Positions 1-6,080 of a stretch of DNA of 6,080 nucleotides are shown here, piece by piece. A model generated the notes under the pieces. That model made no database searches. It had not been told where the DNA came from and worked only from the letters and a program-made list of their open reading frames with translations. Position numbers and translations under genes: made by a program. The DNA comes from Methylotenera sp. (lineage in GTDB: Bacteria; Pseudomonadota; Gammaproteobacteria; Burkholderiales; Methylophilaceae). Each line of letters begins with the position of its first letter. The first letter of the stretch is position 1. The DNA lies in assembly GCA_027310735.1 (NCBI GenBank), contig DAIDAH010000165.1, positions 1 through 6,080 of the forward strand, in the 5' to 3' direction.

Positions 1-1
1 C

Positions 2-1672
2 CGCCGCTACAGCAAGGTGAGTAAAGATAGCGCCCACGCCAATGAAATGGCTGTTGCTGATGGGGATGATCTCGTTACGGACGACCCTGAATTTACACCA
101 CACACTGCATTGTGTGTTGAAACTAGAGGCGGCAGATTGCATGTGTTTTTGCCACCTACACATACGCTGGAGCATTATCTAGACATCATTGCTTCGGTTG
201 AAGCAACAGCTTGCGCACTTAAAATGCCAGTGGTAATTGAAGGTTATCAACCACCGCATGATTTAAGGCTGACACGTTTGCCTGTGACACCTGATCCAGG
301 GGTGATTGAGGTGAATATTCATCCAGCAGCCAGTTGGGATGCACTGGTATACAATACGAACACGCTCTACGAACAAGCGCGACTAACAAGGCTGGGCGCT
401 GAAAAGTTCATGTTGGATGGTCGCCATACAGGTACAGGCGGCGGAAATCATGTGACTTTGGGCGGCATCACGCCTGCGGATAGCCCGATATTGCGTCGGC
501 CAGATTTGCTGCGTAGTCTGATTACTTATTGGCAGCATCATCCATCATTGTCTTATCTGTTTTCAGGCTTGTTCATTGGCCCTACCAGCCAAGCGCCACG
601 TGTGGATGAAGCGCGTAATGATAGTTTATATGAGCTGGAAATCGCCTTTCAGCAAATGCCAGATGGCGAAGTGCCTGCACCGTGGCTGGTAGATAGATTG
701 TTGCGCAATTTGTTAGTGGACATGACTGGCAACACGCATCGCAGCGAGTTTTGTATTGATAAGCTGTATGCGCCTGGTTCTGATACTGGTCGGCTAGGCT
801 TGTTGGAGTTACGTGCCTTTGAAATGCCGCCACATGCACAGATGAGTCTGGTGCAAATGCTATTGCTCCGAACGTTAGTTGCCAGATTCTGGAAAGAGCC
901 TTACAAAAAACCGTTGGTGCGATGGGGCACGCAATTGCATGACCGCTTTATGCTGCCGCATTTTATTGCACGCGATATTGAAGATGTCGCACAGGATTTA
1001 CAAGCAGCGGGTTATGCATTTTCAAAAGACTGGTTTGCACCGTTTATCGAGTTTCGTTTTCCGCGTTGCGGCACGCTTGAAATTCAAGATTTACAGCTTG
1101 AGCTACGCACCGCGATTGAGCCTTGGCATGTGCTGGGCGAAGAAATTACTAGCGGTGGTACAGCGCGTTATGTGGACTCATCCGTTGAGCGCCTGCAAGT
1201 GAAGCTGACAGGCATCACTGGTGAGCGCTATGTCGTTAGCTGTAATGGCCGCCATCTGCCATTGCGCAGTACAGGCACACAAGGGGAAATGGTCGCAGGT
1301 GTGCGTTTCCGCGCATGGAATCCGCCATCCGCCTTGCACCCAAGTATAGGCGTGCAAGCGCCATTGGTGTTCGATGTGATAGATACCTGGAATGGACGCT
1401 CAATTGGAGGCTGCACCTATCATGTCACCCATCCGGGCGGCCGAAATTATGATACTTTACCGGTGAATGCTTATGAGGCCGAAGGTCGTCGCGTGAGCCG
1501 ATTTACAGTGTTGGAACATACGCCGGGTAATATTCAAGCGCCTAAAGTAGCTACTGAAAAATTGGTTAAAAAACCTTTGCCTAAACAAGACATCATACTG
1601 CCTATGGCACCAGCCACGGAACATATTAACCATGAGTATCCATTTACTCTGGATTTGAGATGGCATGCATAA
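2..1672 (+). CDS. DUF2126 (COG4196) family protein, C-terminal part; 5' end outside window
   Basis: This is the C-terminal portion of a DUF2126 protein, a family of about 1,100 residues that usually carries an N-terminal transglutaminase-like domain. The reading frame is open to the left edge. A GTG at 17 has no good ribosome site before it and falls inside what should be an interdomain linker, so I treat the gene as 5'-partial. Counting that GTG as residue 1, family-typical blocks are VIEVNIHPAASW (96-107), DGRHTGTGGGNHVTLGG (134-150), PTSQAPRVDEARNDSLYE (189-206), GNTHRSEFCIDKLY (238-251), LGLLELRAFEMPPH (260-273), HDRFMLPHF (308-316), YVDSSVERLQVK (385-396) and DTWNGRSIGGCTYH (456-469). 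A variable lysine-rich stretch (about 505-525) precedes the family-like end YPFTLDLR. The GTGGGNH block and the ELR motif resemble glutamine-synthetase-fold ligases, so an ATP-dependent amide or peptide-bond-forming role is possible, but this is inference. No signal peptide or membrane segment appears in this part. The family call is strong; the function is unproven. Confidence 0.9.
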   Translation, partial: RRYSKVSKDSAHANEMAVADGDDLVTDDPEFTPHTALCVETRGGRLHVFLPPTHTLEHYLDIIASVEATACALKMPVVIEGYQPPHDLRLTRLPVTPDPGVIEVNIHPAASWDALVYNTNTLYEQARLTRLGAEKFMLDGRHTGTGGGNHVTLGGITPADSPILRRPDLLRSLITYWQHHPSLSYLFSGLFIGPTSQAPRVDEARNDSLYELEIAFQQMPDGEVPAPWLVDRLLRNLLVDMTGNTHRSEFCIDKLYAPGSDTGRLGLLELRAFEMPPHAQMSLVQMLLLRTLVARFWKEPYKKPLVRWGTQLHDRFMLPHFIARDIEDVAQDLQAAGYAFSKDWFAPFIEFRFPRCGTLEIQDLQLELRTAIEPWHVLGEEITSGGTARYVDSSVERLQVKLTGITGERYVVSCNGRHLPLRSTGTQGEMVAGVRFRAWNPPSALHPSIGVQAPLVFDVIDTWNGRSIGGCTYHVTHPGGRNYDTLPVNAYEAEGRRVSRFTVLEHTPGNIQAPKVATEKLVKKPLPKQDIILPMAPATEHINHEYPFTLDLRWHA

Positions 1673-1673
1673 A

Positions 1674-1679
1674 AAGGAA
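1674..1679 (+). promoter_or_regulatory. Ribosome binding site of ppc
   Basis: AAGGAA lies 9 bases before the ATG at 1689, immediately after the TAA of the DUF2126 gene. It supports the chosen ppc start. With no room for a normal promoter in the 16-base gap, it also favours translation of ppc from a message that reads through the upstream gene, or from a promoter inside that gene. Confidence 0.8.
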
Positions 1680-1688
1680 CAATAATTA

Positions 1689-4499
1689 ATGAACAAAAGT
1701 GCAGCAATTGCAGAAGCTACGCTAAAAGATAATATTCGCTACCTTGGCCGCATTCTGGGTGAAGTGATTAAGGACAACGAAGGCGATAAAGCTTTCAATA
1801 CCATTGAAGCCATACGTCAAGCGGCGGTGAGGTTTCATCGTCAGGGTGATGAAAATTTTAGCGAAAATTTAGATGGTTTGTTAAAGGACTTAAGCACCAG
1901 CCAAACGGTTGCGGTGGTGCGGGCATTCAGCTACTTCAAGCATCTGGTGAATATTGCTGAAGACCTTAACAGCCATTATCAGAATCGTATGGATGTGAAC
2001 GCTGAAGCGCCCGGGCAGTTGGCGCATTCACTGGCTTGCTTTAAAAATGTAAATTCGAACCGCGCTGATTTAAATTTGCAGGCGATTGAAGCGTTTTTTC
2101 AATCGGCTTTAATCTCGCCAGTGCTCACCGCGCATCCTACCGAAGTGCAAAGAAAAAGCTTGCTGGATACCGAGCGTGTCATCTCTGCGCTATTGGCAAA
2201 CAAAGCGCAACTGATGTCGCGGCAGGAAACCGAGCGCAACTCGCGCATGCTGTATGCGGCAGTGACTGCTTTATGGCAAACCCGCATGCTGCGCTTTGAT
2301 AAGTTGACGGTGGATAATGAGATTGATAACGCACTGTCATATTATCGTTTGAGCTTGCTGGAGGCTATTCCTGAGCTGTTGCAAGATCTGGAGCAGGATA
2401 TCGGCGAACTATTTGGCAATGCCGGGCAAGATCGTTACCAACTGCCAAGCTTTTTGCAGATGGGGAGCTGGATTGGGGGTGACCGTGACGGCAACCCCAA
2501 TGTTAATTCGAGTACCTTGGAACTTGCTACGCAACAGCAATCAGCCACGGTGTTTGAGCATTATTTGCGTGAGCTTAACAGTTTAAAAGCCGAGCTTAGC
2601 CCTACGACCAGACTTGTCAGCGTCACGCCCGCGCTGCTTACACTGGCCAGTACATCGCCAGATAAATCACCGCACCGTCAGGATGAGCCGTACAGGCTTG
2701 CCGTGATGACCGTACTCGCAAGGCTCTCAGAAAACTTTCAGCAGTTAACGGGTGGAGATGCGAGCCAATATTGCGATAAAAAAATAAGCGGCGATTTTGC
2801 AGCTTATGCGGATGCAGAAGAATTTTTAGCAGACTTGAATATCATTGCTGATTCGCTGATTAAAAATAATGGTGAATTGCTGGTCTACCCAAGGCTGGGC
2901 AAGCTTATCAAAGCAGTGGAAACCTTTGGTTTTCATTTGGCGACCATCGACTTAAGACAAAGCTCAGATGTGCATGAAACAGTGCTTAAGGAATTGTTTT
3001 TAAGCGCGGGCTACAGCTTTGATTACACCGCATTGCCTGAGCCTGAAAAAGTGAAAGTGTTGCTGGAAGAACTCAAGCAGCCTCGCTTGTTATTCTCCCC
3101 ATTTCAAACTTACTCGGCACTATTGCAGTCAGAAATGGCGGTAATCACCAAGGCGAGGGCGTTACGCACTAAATTTGGTGACCGCACGATTCGGCACTAC
3201 ATTATTTCGCACACCGAAACCTTGTCAGACTTGCTGGAAGTCGCGCTACTACAAAAAGAAGCCGGCCTGTTACGCGGCGCATGGGGTTCTGCCAGCGTAC
3301 AGATGGATTTGAATATCGTACCTTTGTTTGAAACCATCGGTGACTTACGCAATGCGCCTAGAATCATGAGCGACTGGTTGAGCCTGCTTGGCATCCGCCA
3401 TTTGATTCGCTATCAGGGCAATGTGCAGGAAGTGATGCTGGGTTATTCGGACAGCAATAAGGATGGCGGCTTTTTAACCTCCAATTGGGAGCTCTACAAA
3501 GCCGAGGTTTATCTGGGTGAATTGTTTGACCAAGCTGACGTCAAGTTACGCCTGTTTCATGGGCGTGGTGGTGCTGTTGGTCGCGGTGGTGGTCCGACTT
3601 ATCAGGCCATTATGGCGCAGCCGCTAGGCACGGTGAATGGTCAGATACGACTCACCGAGCAGGGCGAGATTATTGCGAATAAATTTTCAGACCCCAAAGT
3701 GGCGAGACGTAATTTGGAGTCACTGATTGCCGCCACCATTGATGCCTCATTGTTTCCACAAGATCAGTTGCCAAAAGACCAGCGCCGAACCTACGAAATG
3801 CTGATGGATACGTTCTCAGTGACCGCAATGGAGGCTTACCGTAATTTAGTCTACGAAACACCGGGCTTTGCGGATTACTTTTTCAGCTCCACACCCATTT
3901 CAGAAATCGCCGAACTCAATATCGGCAGCCGACCAGCCGCTCGAAAATCTACGCAACGCATAGAGGATTTACGCGCAATTCCATGGGGATTCTCTTGGGG
4001 GCAATGCCGATTGTTGCTGTCAGGCTGGTATGGCTTCGGTAGTGCCATCGATAGCTATTTATCCGCTAGCCAAGATGCGGCTGACAAAGAACAGCGCATA
4101 CAGATATTAAGGAACATGCTTGCTGATTGGCCCTTATTCAAAACGCTTATTTCCAATATGGACATGATGCTGGCGAAAACAGACTTGACCATCGCGGCTT
4201 GTTATTCGCAGTTAGTCGCTGATGAAGCACTTAGAACAAGCATCTTCGGACGCATTCAACATGAGCATGCTCTAACCAGCCAAGCGCTAGACTTGATTCT
4301 GCAAAGCACCGAGCGACTTGCCAATAATCCGGCATTGGCAAACTCAATCAAAAATCGCTTGCCGTACCTTGACCCGTTAAATCATCTACAAGTGGCTTTG
4401 ATTAAAAAATACCGCAGCGGCGAGACGGATGATTTGATTAAACGCGCCATTCATTTAACGATTAATGGTATTGCGGCAGGGCTGCGTAATACAGGGTAA
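1689..4499 (+). CDS. ppc: Phosphoenolpyruvate carboxylase
   Basis: Cytoplasmic enzyme that carboxylates phosphoenolpyruvate with bicarbonate to give oxaloacetate and phosphate, refilling the TCA cycle; it normally works as a homotetramer with Mg2+ or Mn2+. The 936 residues fall within the family's usual range (E. coli has 883). Visible motifs are LTAHPTE (146-152, catalytic His149, matching E. coli H138), GSWIGGDRDGNP (259-270), VMLGYSDSNKDGG (582-594, Lys591 matching K546), FHGRGGAVGRGGGPTY (623-638, Arg632 matching R587), GSRPAARK (747-754) and the C-terminus RNTG. The four residues that bind the inhibitor aspartate in E. coli appear conserved: Arg632, Lys830 (in LAKTDL), Arg890 and Asn934, so feedback inhibition by aspartate is likely. 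The plant-type N-terminal phosphorylation serine motif is absent. The extra length over E. coli lies mainly between His149 and Lys591. The ATG start has a good ribosome site and the N-terminus looks family-typical. The gene sits 16 bases behind the DUF2126 gene. No frameshift or truncation is seen. Confidence 0.98.
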   Translation: MNKSAAIAEATLKDNIRYLGRILGEVIKDNEGDKAFNTIEAIRQAAVRFHRQGDENFSENLDGLLKDLSTSQTVAVVRAFSYFKHLVNIAEDLNSHYQNRMDVNAEAPGQLAHSLACFKNVNSNRADLNLQAIEAFFQSALISPVLTAHPTEVQRKSLLDTERVISALLANKAQLMSRQETERNSRMLYAAVTALWQTRMLRFDKLTVDNEIDNALSYYRLSLLEAIPELLQDLEQDIGELFGNAGQDRYQLPSFLQMGSWIGGDRDGNPNVNSSTLELATQQQSATVFEHYLRELNSLKAELSPTTRLVSVTPALLTLASTSPDKSPHRQDEPYRLAVMTVLARLSENFQQLTGGDASQYCDKKISGDFAAYADAEEFLADLNIIADSLIKNNGELLVYPRLGKLIKAVETFGFHLATIDLRQSSDVHETVLKELFLSAGYSFDYTALPEPEKVKVLLEELKQPRLLFSPFQTYSALLQSEMAVITKARALRTKFGDRTIRHYIISHTETLSDLLEVALLQKEAGLLRGAWGSASVQMDLNIVPLFETIGDLRNAPRIMSDWLSLLGIRHLIRYQGNVQEVMLGYSDSNKDGGFLTSNWELYKAEVYLGELFDQADVKLRLFHGRGGAVGRGGGPTYQAIMAQPLGTVNGQIRLTEQGEIIANKFSDPKVARRNLESLIAATIDASLFPQDQLPKDQRRTYEMLMDTFSVTAMEAYRNLVYETPGFADYFFSSTPISEIAELNIGSRPAARKSTQRIEDLRAIPWGFSWGQCRLLLSGWYGFGSAIDSYLSASQDAADKEQRIQILRNMLADWPLFKTLISNMDMMLAKTDLTIAACYSQLVADEALRTSIFGRIQHEHALTSQALDLILQSTERLANNPALANSIKNRLPYLDPLNHLQVALIKKYRSGETDDLIKRAIHLTINGIAAGLRNTG

Positions 4500-4633
4500 C
4501 TATTTTATTGATGATTTTTGTACTTGGCAGAAGAATCCACTATCAACTTAAGTGAATTCAAACCGTTACTATGTTAAAAGCTGACTATTAATATAGCTCC
4601 AGTGTTTTCGAAATCGTTGAAGCTATCTTTAAA
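4500..4633 (+). other. AT-rich intergenic region between ppc and the sensor/GGDEF gene
   Basis: This 134-base gap is clearly AT-richer than the flanking genes and holds no open reading frame worth calling. It should contain the ppc transcript end and the promoter of the next gene. I see no GC-rich hairpin with a T-run. A weak promoter candidate has TAATAT at 4589-4594 with TTACTA at 4566-4571, 17 bases apart; these match the sigma-70 boxes at only 4 and 3 of 6 positions, so it is merely possible. Short perfect palindromes occur at 4546-4553 (ACTTAAGT) and 4606-4613 (TTTCGAAA); at this base composition they may be chance. Confidence 0.4.
4533..4559 (+). repeat. Imperfect inverted repeat (stem-loop candidate) after ppc
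   Basis: GAATCCACT (4533-4541) and AGTGAATTC (4551-4559) pair at 8 of 9 positions, with one C-A mismatch, around a 9-base loop. It starts 33 bases after the ppc stop. No T-run follows on either strand, so it is not a standard intrinsic terminator. It could be an mRNA 3'-end structure, an operator, or chance. Confidence 0.35.
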
Positions 4634-6080
4634 ATGTTATCTCTATTCATAAAACAACAATTTTTCTCAATCTGCATTGCTGTCCTATGTGGGCTCTGGC
4701 AGCCCGTCGCTGTAGCGGAAACTTCTTCTCTTCTTGAGATTCAGCCTGAACAGGCGTTAGGTGCGAGTGCGGCATACTTGCGGGAAGCTGGAGCGCCACT
4801 CACGCTTGATGAAGCAATTAGTAAAGACTTATCTGGGGCGTTTACTGTAGGTAGTAGCCCGATTCTCACTTTTGGCATCAACTCCAACCCTGTCTGGATA
4901 CGCCTGTCAGTCACAAACCCAAGTGTAGATAGCCTAAATAGACAACTACTGATTGAAAACTCCTGGCTTGATCATCTGGATGTTTATTTCGTCAGAGACC
5001 ATCAACTCATCAACAAATATAGTGTTGGGGATAGCCTTCCATTCCTGAGTCGCCCGATTGTCGGCAGATTTTTCTCTTTTAATCATGCATTTGATGTCGG
5101 CACTACCAATATCTACTTGCGGGTTGAAACGCCAGACCCCATTGTTGTGCCGATATTTCTACTTAGCTCAGCCGCCGTTGCACATCGGGAAACAATGCAA
5201 GGCTATAGCTATGGTTTTCTCTATGGATACCTGTTAGCTTTGCTGGCTTATAACCTGCTTATTTTTATAGGGTTGCGTCATAAACGCCACCTGCTATATG
5301 CAGTCTTTATTGCGGTATTTATCGTGACAAACATTGCATATACAGGACATGGCTTTGCTTGGCTCTGGCCAGAGAATGTGACATTGCAGCGTTGGATTAT
5401 TCCTGTGCTGATGCTGGTTTACGGTGTTGTTGGTCTCGCTTTCGCAAAACACTTCCTAAATACCAGAACCAACTTCCCACGGGCACACAAGATTGCTACG
5501 TGGGCATGTGCGCTATTTGCGGCGTTACTTGTTATGGCGATTGTTGCAGACAAACAACTTTATGCGTTACTGGATGCATTTGTTTTTGTGACGTTTTTTT
5601 CGGTCATGATGCTGACGCTAGGTTTAATGTCGTGCTACTCCGGCTATCGTTATGCGCGTTACTTCCTGTTTGCCTCAATCGCTTCCATGCTGGGTACGGG
5701 CACCACAGCACTTTCTGTTTGGGGCTTTATTCCGTTTAATGATTGGACGTATCGTGCTGTTGAGTTAGGCATGTTGATTGATGCCACGTTGCTTGCATTG
5801 GCTTTGGCAGATCAACTGCGGTCGATTCAACTGGAATGGAAACTGGCTGAGCAGTTGGCGGCTCGGGACCCGCTTACTGCGCTCAATAATCGGCGTGCAT
5901 TTCTGGAAAAAGTGCAGCCTATATGGAGTATCGCGCAACGCAGTAAAAGGGATTTGTCGCTTATTATTCTTGATATTGACCATTTTAAATCTATCAATGA
6001 CCGCTATGGTCACGCTGCCGGAGATCTTGCTTTGGTTGCCGTAAGTAAGCTGTTGGCTGACTCTGCCAGAGATGGTGATG
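4634..6080 (+). CDS. 7TMR-DISM sensor with GGDEF (diguanylate cyclase) domain; 3' end outside window
   Basis: A membrane signalling protein whose first 482 residues are in the window; the frame is still open at the right edge. Residues 1-28 look like a signal peptide (hydrophobic core about 10-22, probable cleavage after AVA). Residues about 32-180 resemble the periplasmic 7TMR-DISMED2 domain, including NPVWIRLSVTNP (85-96) and LLIENSWLDHLDVYF (105-119). Residues about 190-393 hold seven hydrophobic helices (near 192-213, 219-236, 254-272, 288-305, 312-333, 342-364, 375-393), the 7TMR-DISM membrane domain. A short helical linker (394-409) leads to a GGDEF domain opening with RDPLTALNNRRAF (411-423) and DIDHFKSINDRYGHAAGD (447-464). 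Asp447, Asn455 and Asp464 match the metal- and GTP-binding positions known from PleD. The GGDEF signature itself would lie just past the window, so activity in making cyclic-di-GMP cannot be judged, nor whether an EAL domain follows. ATG 4634 is the first start codon after an in-frame TAA at 4589; its ribosome site is weak (GAAG, 4619-4622). Confidence 0.93.
   Translation, partial: MLSLFIKQQFFSICIAVLCGLWQPVAVAETSSLLEIQPEQALGASAAYLREAGAPLTLDEAISKDLSGAFTVGSSPILTFGINSNPVWIRLSVTNPSVDSLNRQLLIENSWLDHLDVYFVRDHQLINKYSVGDSLPFLSRPIVGRFFSFNHAFDVGTTNIYLRVETPDPIVVPIFLLSSAAVAHRETMQGYSYGFLYGYLLALLAYNLLIFIGLRHKRHLLYAVFIAVFIVTNIAYTGHGFAWLWPENVTLQRWIIPVLMLVYGVVGLAFAKHFLNTRTNFPRAHKIATWACALFAALLVMAIVADKQLYALLDAFVFVTFFSVMMLTLGLMSCYSGYRYARYFLFASIASMLGTGTTALSVWGFIPFNDWTYRAVELGMLIDATLLALALADQLRSIQLEWKLAEQLAARDPLTALNNRRAFLEKVQPIWSIAQRSKRDLSLIILDIDHFKSINDRYGHAAGDLALVAVSKLLADSARDGD

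Noticed and set aside
17..19. GTG as a true start codon for the DUF2126 gene
   Set aside because: The frame stays open upstream to the window edge, no good ribosome site precedes it, and the family has several hundred further residues on the N-terminal side.
190..203. Small inverted repeat GCTTC-GGTT-GAAGC inside the DUF2126 gene
   Set aside because: Only five base pairs in the middle of a conserved coding region; best explained by chance.
582..1696. Short open frames on both strands inside and at the end of the DUF2126 gene
   Set aside because: They show no recognisable motif or ribosome site, and the long DUF2126 frame is conserved throughout this span.
4634..4693. Lipoprotein signal with Cys19 as the lipobox cysteine
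   Set aside because: The residues before Cys19 (AVL) put leucine at -1, where small residues are required, and a normal signal-peptidase site (AVA) follows at 26-28.
5359..5739. A cysteine-rich 126-residue open frame on the + strand
   Set aside because: It lies wholly inside the membrane-domain part of the sensor/GGDEF gene in another frame; the frame starting at 4634 gives clear domain motifs while this one gives none.
5765..6044. Overlapping short open frames on both strands near the right end
   Set aside because: Both overlap the linker and GGDEF start of the sensor gene, whose own frame shows DPLTALNNRRAF and DIDHFKSINDRYGH; they are shadow frames.

Overview
The window comes from a bacterial chromosome. 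All three genes lie on the + strand and are packed closely, as in an ordinary proteobacterial backbone. Base composition is moderate and fairly AT-rich at third positions. A betaproteobacterium, perhaps a methylotroph of the Methylophilaceae type, would fit the gene content and the protein flavour. That placement is inference, because no rRNA or other taxonomic marker is present.

Layout: (1) Positions 2-1672 hold the C-terminal half or so of a large DUF2126 (COG4196) protein, a family usually fused to an N-terminal transglutaminase-like domain. The gene enters from outside the window on the left. (2) After only 16 bases, which contain a clear Shine-Dalgarno site, comes a complete phosphoenolpyruvate carboxylase gene (ppc, 1689-4499, 936 aa) with every catalytic and aspartate-inhibition residue I could place. 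(3) A 134-base AT-rich gap follows, with an imperfect inverted repeat and no convincing U-tract terminator. (4) From 4634 to the right edge runs an unfinished gene for a membrane-bound signalling protein: signal peptide, periplasmic 7TMR-DISMED2-like sensor domain, seven-helix 7TMR-DISM membrane domain, and the first part of a GGDEF (diguanylate cyclase) domain. Because it runs off the window it is easily missed; I found it by translating the end of the window by hand.

How they may work together: DUF2126 and ppc are spaced like a transcriptional unit. PEPC is an anaplerotic enzyme making oxaloacetate, while the biochemical role of DUF2126 is not settled, so a shared pathway cannot be claimed. 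The sensor/GGDEF gene looks like a separate transcription unit that would link an extracytoplasmic or membrane signal to cyclic-di-GMP. I see no mobile element, CRISPR array, tRNA, rRNA or phage gene. The region looks ordinary; the most interesting item is the poorly characterised DUF2126 protein with its glutamine-synthetase-like motif.
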